Part shown: positions 17,046 to 25,431 of the stretch, one piece after another
Layout of the letters: each line of letters starts with the position of its first letter
Numbering within the stretch: the first letter of the stretch is position 1
Assembly (NCBI RefSeq): GCF_014697125.1
Contig: NZ_JACJRG010000017.1
Location: forward strand, 62,001-126,000
DNA: 64,000 nt
DNA from: Anabaena minutissima FACHB-250
GTDB lineage: Bacteria; Cyanobacteriota; Cyanobacteriia; Cyanobacteriales; Nostocaceae
Direction: 5' to 3'
The notes under the pieces: model-generated
Told to the model about the DNA's origin: nothing
The model's input: the letters and a program-made list of their open reading frames with translations, nothing else
The model's database searches: none
Made by a program: the position numbers and the translations under genes

Positions 17046-17660
17046 ATGATGGGAAATGATACTGCGAGACTGTCCTTGAAAACTGAACTATTGCAGCGAA
17101 TAGCAGCCTTAGATGTACAGCAAGCCTTGTTTCCCTCATCAGAACCCAAGATTGATGAAATAGTGCAGAAGTTAGAGAATATCAATCCCATCGCCAACCC
17201 CCTGAGTGTGAATCACCTAGCTGATTTAACTGGTAACTGGCAGTTGGTGTATGCTTCTCGCGGAACTGTTGTTACTCGTCCCTTGGCATCAATTGCAGAT
17301 ATTTGGGGAGGAATCAAAATCACTAGAGTTTGGCAAAGGTTAGTGACAGGCGATACCGGGAAAATTTCTGCTACTAATGGTGCTGAGTTTGAATTACCCC
17401 TGTTAGGAAACTGGCAATTGTTGGCTGATGGAGTTTGGAGTTGCGGTGATGATGAGCAGGTAGCAAAGGTGAGCTTTTATACCTTCGCTGTGCAAGCTAT
17501 CAAACCTTTGGGGATATCTGGCTGGAGTTTGCCGCCATTGAAAATCCCGGTATTAGAATTTTTGCGAAAAGAGGCTATATGGATAACCTCATATTTAGAT
17601 GAAGACATCAGGGTGGGGAGAGGTGCAACGGGTAATCTGTTTGTCTTTCGTCGTGAGTAA
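17046..17660 (+). CDS. PAP/fibrillin-family protein
   Basis: 204 residues. The pattern LTGNWQLVYASRGTVVTRPLA near residues 60-80, and the C-terminal ITSYLDEDIRVGRGATGNLFVFRR, match the plastid-lipid-associated protein/fibrillin domain, a lipocalin-like beta-barrel found in thylakoid and plastoglobule proteins. The C-terminal D-x-R-x-GRG-x-GNLFVF segment is the conserved signature. Cyanobacterial members help protect PSII under light stress. The start follows GGGAG at a suitable distance; two ATGs overlap (17046 and 17049). It is followed after 53 bp by a conserved hypothetical gene and may be co-transcribed with it. Confidence 0.88.
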   Translation: MMGNDTARLSLKTELLQRIAALDVQQALFPSSEPKIDEIVQKLENINPIANPLSVNHLADLTGNWQLVYASRGTVVTRPLASIADIWGGIKITRVWQRLVTGDTGKISATNGAEFELPLLGNWQLLADGVWSCGDDEQVAKVSFYTFAVQAIKPLGISGWSLPPLKIPVLEFLRKEAIWITSYLDEDIRVGRGATGNLFVFRRE

Positions 17661-17713
17661 GTTCTCACTCTAGTACCATTAAGTAATCATCAATCAATTT
17701 TAATCAATCACTT

Positions 17714-18064
17714 ATGTCTTCCACTCCTCTGACATTAAATCTAGTTGAAGGTTCTATTGGTTTAAGTTTTTCTCCCCAAGCGGCGAGGGAATTAAAAGCG
17801 GCGATTGATCAATTGATGGGAAGCCTGAAAGCTGTTGCAGCTAAATCCAACCCTGGTACTAAAGCCACCCCTCAACCACCTTTGGAATATCGTTACACAG
17901 GCGACGTATTTTTAGAAATTTTCTGTAATCCTAATATCTGGCCTACGCCATTTGCCGCTAAGGTATTGCTCACCGTGCGGGATGTCAATATTCGTCTGAC
18001 TACGGAAGCTGAACTGGTGCGGGTGATTGAAGATATTAACCAGTATTTAGAGCAAGTTGAATAA
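17714..18064 (+). CDS. Conserved cyanobacterial hypothetical protein
   Basis: 116 residues beginning MSSTPLTLNLVEGSIGLSFS. I do not recognise a named domain. The protein is soluble, with an N-terminal helix (SPQAARELKAAIDQLMGSL), a basic, proline-bearing linker, and a beta-alpha C-terminal half (YRYTGDVFLEIFCNPNIWP, then KVLLTVRDVNIRLTTEAELVRVIEDI). Codon use resembles its neighbours. It may be co-transcribed with the fibrillin gene 53 bp upstream. A perfect hairpin at 18086-18120 follows its stop by 21 bp and would serve as terminator. Confidence 0.72.
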   Translation: MSSTPLTLNLVEGSIGLSFSPQAARELKAAIDQLMGSLKAVAAKSNPGTKATPQPPLEYRYTGDVFLEIFCNPNIWPTPFAAKVLLTVRDVNIRLTTEAELVRVIEDINQYLEQVE

Positions 18065-18085
18065 AGTGAGTAATTTATGAAAAAT

Positions 18086-18120
18086 TAGATCCCCGACTTT
18101 TTCAAAAAGTCGGGGATCTA
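18086..18120. terminator. Perfect 17-bp hairpin after the hypothetical gene
   Basis: TAGATCCCCGACTTTTT (18086-18102), one-base centre, then the exact reverse complement (18104-18120). It may be a terminator. The same GATCCCCGACTTTTT text is also a common interspersed palindrome in Nostoc-type genomes (recollection). Confidence 0.6.
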
Positions 18121-18325
18121 GGCTCATCGCTGTGTTACGTATTAATTATTCATCCAAAAAGTTAGCTTCTCTCACACTGACGCACCTTAGATTTTGAAAG
18201 GCTACCTTTGTTTGAATCTGTTACATTTGCATTGTTTTAATGAACTAGATGTTAGGATTAGATAACACGTTTGGCTACACTCTGCTGAATGTTACAATCA
18301 AGGAATATATATTGAAGTTAAGTTG

Positions 18326-18574
18326 ATGAGTTTATCACTACAAAAAATCTTCAGCGAGATTGACAAACTCACACCAGAAGAGCAAGTGACTTTGCTGGAA
18401 CATTTAGTAGAACGCATGAAAAAGCACCTGATTCCAGCACAAAATAAACGCAAATGGAACGATTTAAAAGGTATGGCTACTCATCCACTCTTTGGTGAAG
18501 ATGCTCAACAGTGGGTTTCTCAAACTAGACGTGAAGGGGATGAACATCGGGAAGATTTGTTAAAAACAGAATAA
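18326..18574 (+). CDS. Putative antitoxin of a VapBC-type pair
   Basis: 82 residues from ATG 18326 (MSLSLQKIFSEIDKLTPEEQVTLLEHL). The first 35 residues form amphipathic helices, as in the short cyanobacterial antitoxins that start with a LxxxIxxLxxxEQxxLLExL pattern; the rest (KWNDLKGMATHPLFGEDAQQWV) is the part that usually docks into the toxin. A TTG three bases upstream is less likely as start. The stop codon overlaps the toxin's ATG by one base (TAATG), a tight coupling expected of toxin-antitoxin pairs. No clear DNA-binding fold is visible. Confidence 0.75.
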   Translation: MSLSLQKIFSEIDKLTPEEQVTLLEHLVERMKKHLIPAQNKRKWNDLKGMATHPLFGEDAQQWVSQTRREGDEHREDLLKTE

Positions 18575-19017
18575 TGAGAATTAATGAAGCATTGGCAGGG
18601 GTTTCTCATATATTTCTTGATACAGCACCAGTTATTTATTTTGTAGAGCGTAATCCACAGTTTTTCTATTTAGTAGAACCAATTTTTGACCGATTGGAAA
18701 CTGATATTCAAGCCGTGGTATCTCCGATAACATTATCTGAATGTTTAGTAGGTGCTATACGTTCAGGTTTACCGGATTTAGAGCAAGCTTTTGTTGATGT
18801 ATTAATCAGTAATGAAGTAGTTTTTGTAGATATAAATGCTGCTGTTGCACAGGATGCTGCAAACATTCGGATGCGTTACAATCTTCAGTTACCCGATGCT
18901 TTGCAGATTGCAACTGCTATCTCAAGCGGCTGTGATGCTTTTTTGACTAATGATGCAGCTTTGCAACGAGTTCTAGAGTTGAAAATTTTGGTAGTTAGTG
19001 AGTTAGAGGTAGGATAA
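18574..19017 (+). CDS. vapC: PIN-domain toxin (VapC-like ribonuclease)
   Basis: 147 residues. The PIN acidic residues are visible: Asp16 in IFLDTAPVIYF, a Glu in PITLSECLVG, an Asp in LPDALQIATAI and an Asp in AFLTNDAALQ. They coordinate Mg2+ for single-strand RNA cleavage; VapC toxins typically cut tRNA or rRNA. Length is normal. It is coupled to the small upstream gene by a one-base overlap. The D-T-A-P/N-x2-I-Y-F N-terminus is common in cyanobacterial VapC. The RNA target cannot be inferred. Confidence 0.87.
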   Translation: MRINEALAGVSHIFLDTAPVIYFVERNPQFFYLVEPIFDRLETDIQAVVSPITLSECLVGAIRSGLPDLEQAFVDVLISNEVVFVDINAAVAQDAANIRMRYNLQLPDALQIATAISSGCDAFLTNDAALQRVLELKILVVSELEVG

Positions 19018-19067
19018 ATTAATCTCTAAATATCTGTATCGCATCCCCAACCCATATTTACAGTTTG

Positions 19068-19132
19068 GTAGGGTGCGTCAGTATGAATAATTTCTTGGTA
19101 TAGTTAGGTTCTCTTGCACTGACGCACCCTAC
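19068..19132. repeat. Palindromic interspersed repeat (GTAGGGTGCGTCAG arms)
   Basis: Perfect 14-bp inverted arms GTAGGGTGCGTCAG (19068-19081) and CTGACGCACCCTAC (19119-19132) flank 37 nt. A half copy of the right arm (CACTGACGCACC) lies near 18174-18186, upstream of the antitoxin, so the VapBC pair sits between related repeat pieces. Confidence 0.75.
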
Positions 19133-19222
19133 ATTTTCTGCCAAAAAATTCGAGTTGCCATGAGGCGAGAAAAAAGAATAAAAGAACAAGTGCAAAGTGT
19201 AAAAGGACTAAAGTGTAAAGGG

Positions 19223-21379
19223 CTACTGGAGAATCCTCCCGGCGGCACACACAACACGAAAACCAGAATTGTAGTAGGGGTTGACGCGGTTAATGTCGTA
19301 GCGACACGCAGAACGGCAGTCTCCAGGAATGACGATCCAAGAACCGCCCCGCAGTAAGGCTCTTCCTTGCTTTTGATAAAGATGATTATGACCATCAAAC
19401 CAAGGACTGCCATCTATTGGCGCACCTTCATAGTTTTTGTGCCAATCATCAAGACACCATTCCCATATATTTCCGTGCATATCGTATAAACCAAAAGGGT
19501 TTGCAGGAAATTTTCCTACATCCGTTGTTTGTTGGTAACTATTGTCGTAATTCGCTAAGTCTTTGGTAATTGTCTCACCAAAGTAATATGGAGTAGTCGT
19601 CCCCGCACGACAGGCATATTCCCATTCTGCTTCACTTGGTAAACAATAAATTTTCCCAGTTTTTTGAGATAATCTCGCGCAAAACTCCACCGCATCATCC
19701 CAAGAAACATTTTCCACCGGGCGGTTAGCACCTTTAAAATAAGATGGTTTAGGATTTAGATCAATATTCACCTTAGCAAAACCAGTAACGGCTTGCCATT
19801 GTGCTTGAGTGACGGGAAATTTACCCATGAAAAAGGATTTGACATTAACTTGATGCTGTGGACTTTCAGAATCATATCGTCCTGTTTCTCCTTCTGGTGA
19901 ACCCATGAGAAATTGACCCCCAGGGATCGCCACCATATCTAAAACAACAGCATTAGCCAAGTTTTCTCTAAAATACTCAGCACGTCCGCGACTCGGGTTG
20001 ATTTCATGTTTCTTTCCTAAACCTAAAAAGCCTGAATTTATAACTGTAATGGTAGCGGTTTCAAATTCAAAGGGTTGAGTTTTAATACTGGTGTTAGATT
20101 TAGCCTTAGATGCTTCCTGTTGTTTTTGTCTTTGCTGCTGTTCTTGGCGTAATCTTTCCGCTTCCTGCTGCTGTTGCTGTAATTCGGCTTGCTGCTGCTG
20201 TTGTTGAGATTTTGACTGTAGTGGTGCAAATACTCTTGCTTCTATCGCTGTAATATCTTCATTCCGTAATCCCAAAGATTGCTGATAGTCTTGTAATTCC
20301 TTTTGGGTTCGCTGACTAAAAGGATATTCTTGCTTGACTACATCAATCAATGTCTGCTCATACTCTTGTAACTTGCGTTCATACTCCCGATAAGTTTGCA
20401 GAACTTGTTCTTGAATTTCTCTTGCTTCCTGTTCAGATAACCCCAACTCAACGCGCCTTGATTCCAATATTCTCAAAGCAATGACAGAAAGATTACCTTC
20501 ACCCTGCTGGGCGCGACTTGTGACTTCTTGCAGATATAATTCCTTGTTAACCTCAGATAAAACCGTCGGTGGTAATGGTGCTGAGACTGAGATTAAAGCT
20601 TGTAATGCTTCTGTGGCGTTAGGGTAGCGCATACTGAAGTGATGACGCACCATTTTAGTTAACACTTCAGCTAAATGATTGCTCACCTGTACTTGATTTT
20701 GCCAGATAATTTCCCCTGTTTGGCTGTCTTCTTCTAATTCTGATGGCAAAACACCGATTAAAGCTTGAATAGCCATTACCCCTAACGCATAAATATCGCT
20801 ACCAAAACAAGGTTTACCGCGATACTGTTCATAAGACATATAACCAGGTGTGCCAATCACCACGCTAGAATTAACTTCACCTTGACTATTAATCAATAAT
20901 GTCCCTAATTCTTTGACTGCGCCGAAGTCTATCAAGATAATCTTGCCATCTTGACGACGCATCAAGTTCTGGGGTTTGATGTCGCGGTGAATGACTCCTT
21001 GTTGATGGACAAAGGAGAGGATTTCTAGCGCATCTTGTAAAAGCTTAGTGATATAACTTTCACTCAGTCGTTTACCTGGGACTATTTCTCGACTTAAATC
21101 TTGTCCTTCGATAAACTCTTGTACTATATATAGATTTTGGTCTTGGTTAAAGTGTGCAAGTAGTTGGGGAATTTGGGGATGTTTTCCTAGCCTTTCGAGG
21201 ATAGCGGCTTCTTTCTCAAAAAATTCGATAACGCGGCTTTGAGTTTGGTTGGGACGCAGTTGTTTGACAACACATAAGGGTTTACTCGGTTGGTAATTAT
21301 CTCTAGCCAGATATGTGACAGCAAAACCACCACCGCCTAGTAACTTGATGATTTCGTAGCGTCCCGCCAGCGTGTTCAA
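19223..21379 (-). CDS. Ser/Thr protein kinase fused to a formylglycine-generating-enzyme-like (FGE-sulfatase) domain
   Basis: 718 residues from TTG 21379; no better in-frame ATG precedes the glycine loop. The kinase domain (about 7-270) has LLGGGGFAVTYLA, Lys39, HRDIKPQN and DFGAVKE, all intact. A helical region with a Gln-rich stretch (about 330-435) follows. The C-terminal FGE-sulfatase domain (about 470-718) has MVAIPGGQFLMGSPEGE, ENVSWDDAVEFCARLS, PSEAEWEYACRAGTT and GSWIVIPGDCRSACRY. This kinase-FGE architecture is common in multicellular cyanobacteria. The FGE-like part usually lacks oxidase function and may be a ligand-binding module like the diversity-generated C-type-lectin folds. 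It is likely cytoplasmic; no membrane span is seen. Confidence 0.9.
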   Translation of the reverse strand: MNTLAGRYEIIKLLGGGGFAVTYLARDNYQPSKPLCVVKQLRPNQTQSRVIEFFEKEAAILERLGKHPQIPQLLAHFNQDQNLYIVQEFIEGQDLSREIVPGKRLSESYITKLLQDALEILSFVHQQGVIHRDIKPQNLMRRQDGKIILIDFGAVKELGTLLINSQGEVNSSVVIGTPGYMSYEQYRGKPCFGSDIYALGVMAIQALIGVLPSELEEDSQTGEIIWQNQVQVSNHLAEVLTKMVRHHFSMRYPNATEALQALISVSAPLPPTVLSEVNKELYLQEVTSRAQQGEGNLSVIALRILESRRVELGLSEQEAREIQEQVLQTYREYERKLQEYEQTLIDVVKQEYPFSQRTQKELQDYQQSLGLRNEDITAIEARVFAPLQSKSQQQQQQAELQQQQQEAERLRQEQQQRQKQQEASKAKSNTSIKTQPFEFETATITVINSGFLGLGKKHEINPSRGRAEYFRENLANAVVLDMVAIPGGQFLMGSPEGETGRYDSESPQHQVNVKSFFMGKFPVTQAQWQAVTGFAKVNIDLNPKPSYFKGANRPVENVSWDDAVEFCARLSQKTGKIYCLPSEAEWEYACRAGTTTPYYFGETITKDLANYDNSYQQTTDVGKFPANPFGLYDMHGNIWEWCLDDWHKNYEGAPIDGSPWFDGHNHLYQKQGRALLRGGSWIVIPGDCRSACRYDINRVNPYYNSGFRVVCAAGRILQ

Positions 21380-21522
21380 GTGAGTATAAACCCTGATAAG
21401 CTTAATTAGTCTCAGTTTAATTGTTGAGGGCTAAATCTGACAAGGCGGAATTAATTCGTAATTCGTAACGATGCTCCCCTCCGCTACGCTACTGTGTACA
21501 CACAAGTCTTTTAAAGTTAGTC

Positions 21523-21686
21523 GATACATTCGCAATGTTAGGCGATACATTCACAATGTTAAGTGATACATTCACAATGTCAGGCGATACATTCACAATG
21601 TCAGGCGATACATTCACAATGTTAGGCGATACATTCACAATGTTAGGCGATACATTCACAATGTCAGGCGATACATTCACAATGTC
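21523..21686. repeat. 21-bp tandem repeat array, about 8 copies
   Basis: The unit GATACATTCACAATGTTAGGC, with T/C variation at position 17, occurs seven times plus a 17-nt partial copy. The period is an exact multiple of three and several frames stay open on both strands (plus: DTFTMSG repeats; minus: NIVNVSP repeats). Nothing else suggests translation. Each unit contains ACATTCACAATGT, a near-palindrome. Confidence 0.92.
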
Positions 21687-21784
21687 GATGCAGCAACTTG
21701 TCTCACTTTTCACGGGATCTGGAAAACCCCTCTCCTAAAAGGCTACGGTGTACACACATCTTTGTGCTGGGTGCAAAATGTGGC

Positions 21785-21864
21785 TTGATCCCCCCTAACC
21801 CCCCTTTTTTAAGGGGGGAATAGATTCAAAGTCCCCCTTTTTAAGGGGGATTTAGGGGGATCAA
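21785..21864. repeat. Large GC-rich palindrome
   Basis: TTGATCCCCC at the left and GGGGGATCAA at the right close a region that also holds CCCCCCTTTTTTAAGGGGGG and CCCCCTTTTTAAGGGGG hairpins. It may terminate transcription in both directions between the kinase and ABC genes. Confidence 0.7.
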
Positions 21865-21972
21865 AACGTTGTAGGGCTGGGTTCTTAGACTTGTGTGTAC
21901 ACTTTAGCCTCGCTTGCGGGGAGGGGGTTGGGGTTCTTGTACCGTACTAAAGCAAGAACCGCTATACAAACT

Positions 21973-22770
21973 TTAAGCTGCATCAGAAAAATACATGACT
22001 TTACCACCGTAAGCACAACGCAGATTTTCTTCTGTGAGTACCTGTTGTCTTGAACCTGTGGCGACGAGTTCGCGGTTGAGTAAGACTAAATCATCAAAGT
22101 GGCTAATAGATTCGCCTAAATCATGGTTAACTACCAAGACAATTTTATTAGCCGCAGCCAATTCATGAAAGACATCAAAAACTACTGCTTGAGTTTTTTG
22201 ATCAATCCCTACCAACGGTTCATCAAAACAGAAAATTTCGGCTTGCTGCGCTAAAGCACGGGCTAAAAATACCCGTTGCTGTTGTCCCCCTGATAATTGT
22301 CCTATGGGGCGATCACAAAATTCTTTCATCCCAACTCTTTCTAAGGCATTTTTGGCTACTTGGCGGCTCACACTAGAGAAACTACGTAACCAACCGGTCT
22401 TTTTTACTCGTCCCATCATCACTACATCCCAAACGGTAGCGGGATAAGTCCAGTCAATTTGGCTACGCTGGGGAACATACGCAACTTGATCTAATTGCTG
22501 CATCAAGGGTTTACCTTGATATAATACCCTCCCACTACTAACGGGAACTAACCCCAGCATCGCCTTCATTAAGGTACTTTTACCCGCACCATTAGGGCCA
22601 AAAATCCCCGTCAGTCGTCCCGGTTTGACAATACAGTTAATATCCCTTAAGGCTTCTTGTGTACGGTAGTGTACCCCTAGATGGGCAATGTTAATGTTTG
22701 TTGTGGCTGTCACAGTATTAACCCACACTAGATTGGAATTACCTTCTAAGGAAAAATTAGCAGTTCTCAT
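21973..22770 (-). CDS. Zinc/manganese-type ABC transporter ATP-binding protein
   Basis: From ATG 22770 (MRTANFSLEGNSN) the protein is 265 residues; a longer frame up to 22881 would overlap the divergent gene and adds a hydrophobic stretch foreign to the family. Walker A GPNGAGKST, signature LSGGQQQRVFLARALAQ, Walker B IFCFDEPLVGID and the switch His in LVVNHD are all present. GRVKKTGWLRSFS is typical of metal-ion (ZnuC/MntA) ATPases. It should energise metal uptake together with the binding protein divergently encoded at 22868. No membrane permease gene follows: downstream lies the composite repeat and then a kinase. The permease must be elsewhere or lost. Confidence 0.88.
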   Translation of the reverse strand: MRTANFSLEGNSNLVWVNTVTATTNINIAHLGVHYRTQEALRDINCIVKPGRLTGIFGPNGAGKSTLMKAMLGLVPVSSGRVLYQGKPLMQQLDQVAYVPQRSQIDWTYPATVWDVVMMGRVKKTGWLRSFSSVSRQVAKNALERVGMKEFCDRPIGQLSGGQQQRVFLARALAQQAEIFCFDEPLVGIDQKTQAVVFDVFHELAAANKIVLVVNHDLGESISHFDDLVLLNRELVATGSRQQVLTEENLRCAYGGKVMYFSDAA

Positions 22771-22867
22771 GGTGTGATTTCCGAGACGGGAAGCAAATAA
22801 TGAAAAGATTATGAAAATACTGTACCTTAAAAAATGAGAAAAATATGAAAACAAAGATAACAAGTTT

Positions 22868-23845
22868 ATGGCAGCAATCACTCATTCAAAAGCCGGATAT
22901 TTCGGTAAGGCAATATTCGGGGTATTTTTGGGACTTTTGATAGATGGATGTACTCAAGTAGACTCAAACCGCACCGCATCCGTCACCGATGGTAAGCCGC
23001 GAGTAGTAGCAACTAGTACAGTGATTGCTGATTTAGCTGGTGAAGTTGCAGGTGATGAAATCCAGCTAAAGGGAATTCTCCAGCCTGGTGCTGATCCTCA
23101 TGTATACGAACCAGTTCCAGCAGACAGCCGATTTTTGGAAGAAGCCGACTTGATTTTATATAACGGCTACAACTTAGAACCGGGAATCATTAAGTTAATG
23201 AATGCGGCTGGTGGGAAGGCGCGAAAGTTAGCCGTCGGGGAAGTTGTTAAGCCGTTAGAGTTAGATAAAGGAAAAGGTGAGATTGTCCCAGATCCCCACG
23301 TTTGGGGTAGTGCAGAAAATGCGATCGCAATGGTGAAGGCAATTCGAGATGGTTTAATTGAGTTATCCCCTGAAGATAAAGATAAATTTACCCAAAATGC
23401 CGCGCAACTGACAGAAGAGTTAAAACAGTTGCATAGCTGGATTAATCAACAAATCCAAACGATACCTCCCCAGAATCGCCAACTGGTGACAACTCACGAT
23501 GCTTTCCAATATTATGGACGAGCTTACGGAATTGCGATCGCCGGCACATTAATTGGCATCAGCACCGAAGAACAACCAAGCGCACAAACAGTGCAGCGAT
23601 TAGTCGAGTCAATTAAAAAAATCGGTGTCCCCGCAATTTTTGCCGAAACTACTATTAACCCAGCTTTAATTACCACCGTTTCCCAGGAAGCTGGAGTCAA
23701 ACTAGCACCCAATGAACTCTACTCTGATTCAATTGGAGTAAAAGGTAGTGATGGCGATTCTTACATCAAAATGATGGAAGCAAATACCCGCACTATTGTA
23801 GAGGCATTGGGAGGGAAATATACACCTTTTCAACTCAAGAAATAA
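22868..23845 (+). CDS. Metal (Zn/Mn) ABC transporter substrate-binding lipoprotein, TroA/ZnuA family
   Basis: 325 residues with a hydrophobic leader and lipobox ending at Cys28 (LLIDGC), so it is likely a lipoprotein. Cluster A-I fold marks: VVATSTVIADLAGEVAG, PGADPHVYEP, DPHVWGSAENA, LVTTHDAFQYYGRAYG and ELYSDSIG. The likely metal ligands are His78, His144, His210 and Asp287. The His-His-His-Asp set is the TroA/ZnuA pattern; cyanobacterial MntC has Glu at the third position. There is no His-rich loop, which most ZnuA proteins have, so zinc versus manganese is unsettled. It is divergent from the ATPase with a 97-bp shared promoter region. No permease is in view. Confidence 0.87.
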   Translation: MAAITHSKAGYFGKAIFGVFLGLLIDGCTQVDSNRTASVTDGKPRVVATSTVIADLAGEVAGDEIQLKGILQPGADPHVYEPVPADSRFLEEADLILYNGYNLEPGIIKLMNAAGGKARKLAVGEVVKPLELDKGKGEIVPDPHVWGSAENAIAMVKAIRDGLIELSPEDKDKFTQNAAQLTEELKQLHSWINQQIQTIPPQNRQLVTTHDAFQYYGRAYGIAIAGTLIGISTEEQPSAQTVQRLVESIKKIGVPAIFAETTINPALITTVSQEAGVKLAPNELYSDSIGVKGSDGDSYIKMMEANTRTIVEALGGKYTPFQLKK

Positions 23846-24008
23846 ATCTATAGTTAGAACTTGCCTCTAATTATTCGAGGCTTACATATAACCTCCGAAG
23901 TGTAATTTGTACTTTCTGAATAAACTCTCTCTCAAGCAAGAACTATTTAGCCATTTTATTTTCTACATTGTATTAGTAAATACATAAAATTTAATTGTGG
24001 AAATAGCC

Positions 24009-24356
24009 ATGACTAAAGAATTAGAAAATCAAAATAATCAATCAGCAGAAATTAGGCAACCAGTCAGTGAAGATTGGCATTCTCGTAAAGAACCAAACGT
24101 TAAAGAAAGGAACTTAACAGCAAACCCTGGGGATAGAATTTCTGAACAACCCCAATCTGTGGAAGAGAAATCCAAGCAAGTGGCTGTAGATGTACCAGAC
24201 ATTACAGGCGATCAAATTACAGTTCCGACTTATTTTGTTGTGGAATATCCAGACGGTGAAAAAAAAGCCCTCCATCATGTCAAAGATGCTGAAGAAATTT
24301 CTGATGTCATTCGCCAAGCCAGAGTAGACGAAAAAGGCAATCGGATTTGGTGGTAA
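24009..24356 (+). CDS. Hypothetical protein, hydrophilic
   Basis: 115 residues from ATG 24009; a GTG at 23997 would add four residues. I do not recognise the family. The first 65 residues are highly charged, poor in hydrophobics and probably disordered (KELENQNNQSAEIRQPVSED). The C-terminal 45 residues look folded: ITVPTYFVVEYPDGEKKALHHVKDAEEISDVIRQARVDEKGNRIWW. It stands alone downstream of the metal-binding protein (163 bp gap), and a hairpin terminator at 24447-24473 follows. Confidence 0.65.
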   Translation: MTKELENQNNQSAEIRQPVSEDWHSRKEPNVKERNLTANPGDRISEQPQSVEEKSKQVAVDVPDITGDQITVPTYFVVEYPDGEKKALHHVKDAEEISDVIRQARVDEKGNRIWW

Positions 24357-24446
24357 TCGTTAATTGAGTAATTAAACATCACACGACTTGAAGGTGCGTG
24401 ATGGAAAGCTTCAACAATCTCCCTCTGATTTCCTCTCTTGTCTTAC

Positions 24447-24473
24447 AAGTCTCCGGGTGCGCCGGAGACTTTT
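24447..24473. terminator. Terminator hairpin between convergent genes
   Basis: AAGTCTCCGG (24447-24456), 5-nt loop, CCGGAGACTT (24462-24471), then T. The stem lies between two convergent genes and touches the stop of the minus-strand gene. Confidence 0.7.
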
Positions 24474-25431
24474 AATCGTCTCCTTCAATTAATTTAATTT
24501 TTTCTCTGTTTGAGCCATATAATTCCACAAATCTTTTAAAAAGCAACATATTTGCTTGCTTTGATACCCGGCTTAATTTAAATAACCGTTCTATATCGAT
24601 TTCAGCCAAATTACGCAAATAAGGTAAATCTTCAAGGAGAGTTAAGCATGAAGCAAAATGCAAGAGAATTTGTAATATTGGTTTAGGCCATTTGAGATCA
24701 CTATAAATTTCTATAAACAATCGGTGTTCCTTCTCATTTAAGGGAAAAGCATAAAATATCACAATTATTCTTTTGTTGTTATAAACTGGAATACTTAATT
24801 CTATAGTATGAGGAGTATGTAATATTAAATCAACCTCAACTATAGGTTGCCTCCAAATTTTGAGAGGATTAATAGGAGAATCTAAAAGAGTTTCAAATTT
24901 GATGATTCCACCAATATTGGTTGGTCGAAAATCACTAACATTTAAAACTTTTAAGTTATTTAAACTGAAATTGTGAACAGTTTCTAAATGTTTGAGGTTT
25001 AATAGATGGTAAATTTGGCAAAGATAAGGAAAAGGTAAAATATACTCTTGACTAATCATATGCCTTTTCTTTAAGTCAAACTTATGACCTTGAGTTTGAC
25101 ACAAATATCTTTGATATTGCTTGATATCAGTACGCTCATCAAATTCTTCTTCTGGTTTTAAATACAGCCAAAATAAAAAGAAGAAAGATGTTGTAAAAAT
25201 TTGCACTATTTCTGTTGCTGATAAATACCCATCAGCAAATGCTGCCATACTTCTGTCCGTGATTCCGAAAAGCCAAGAGGGGATACCAAAGAACCAAACA
25301 CCTGTTTTAAATTTATTGACAAACTGATAGATTTTAAATTCTACAGATGTTGTTTTATCTGGGATTCCTTGTAATTCATGGCTATTTTTAGGCATCTTAA
25401 TGGACATAGAGAATCCTTTATGAAGATTCAT
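24472..25431 (-). CDS. Hypothetical protein of unknown function
   Basis: 319 residues; family not recognised. A hydrophobic stretch around residues 42-62 (FKTGVWFFGIPSWLFGIT) and another near 75-92 (EIVQIFTTSFFFLFWLYL) suggest two membrane spans near the N-terminus. The remaining 220 residues look soluble, mixed alpha/beta, with a C-terminal helical part (LLHFASCLTLLEDLPYLRNLAEIDIERLF). Start codons at 25431 and at 25407 (MSIKMPKN) are both possible; the second follows an AGGATTC sequence. Base composition is AT-rich like the adjoining spacer. Convergent with the small gene at 24009. Confidence 0.65.
   Translation of the reverse strand: MNLHKGFSMSIKMPKNSHELQGIPDKTTSVEFKIYQFVNKFKTGVWFFGIPSWLFGITDRSMAAFADGYLSATEIVQIFTTSFFFLFWLYLKPEEEFDERTDIKQYQRYLCQTQGHKFDLKKRHMISQEYILPFPYLCQIYHLLNLKHLETVHNFSLNNLKVLNVSDFRPTNIGGIIKFETLLDSPINPLKIWRQPIVEVDLILHTPHTIELSIPVYNNKRIIVIFYAFPLNEKEHRLFIEIYSDLKWPKPILQILLHFASCLTLLEDLPYLRNLAEIDIERLFKLSRVSKQANMLLFKRFVELYGSNREKIKLIEGDD

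Larger units (their letters stand above)
21494..21902. mobile_element. Composite repeat element bounded by 15-bp inverted repeats (MITE-like)
   Basis: GTGTACACACAAGTC (21494-21508) and its exact reverse complement (21888-21902) bound about 410 bp. A third partial GTGTACACACA lies near 21751. The outer flanks are also roughly inverse (CTCCCCTCCGCTACG versus CGCTTGCGGGGAGGG). Inside are an array of 21-bp repeats and a large GC-rich palindrome. There is no transposase, so it is non-autonomous if mobile. Confidence 0.55.

Noticed and set aside
21523..21686. CRISPR array
   Set aside because: The copies are directly adjacent with no unique spacers and there are no cas genes.
21489..21738. Open frames on both strands across the 21-bp repeats (NIVNVSP- and DTFTMSG-type peptides)
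   Set aside because: The repeat length is a multiple of three, so any frame without a stop in the unit stays open. No ribosome site or conserved fold is seen.
22771..22881. N-terminal extension of the ABC ATPase
   Set aside because: It would overlap the start of the divergent binding-protein gene and adds a hydrophobic stretch not found in the family; ATG 22770 fits.
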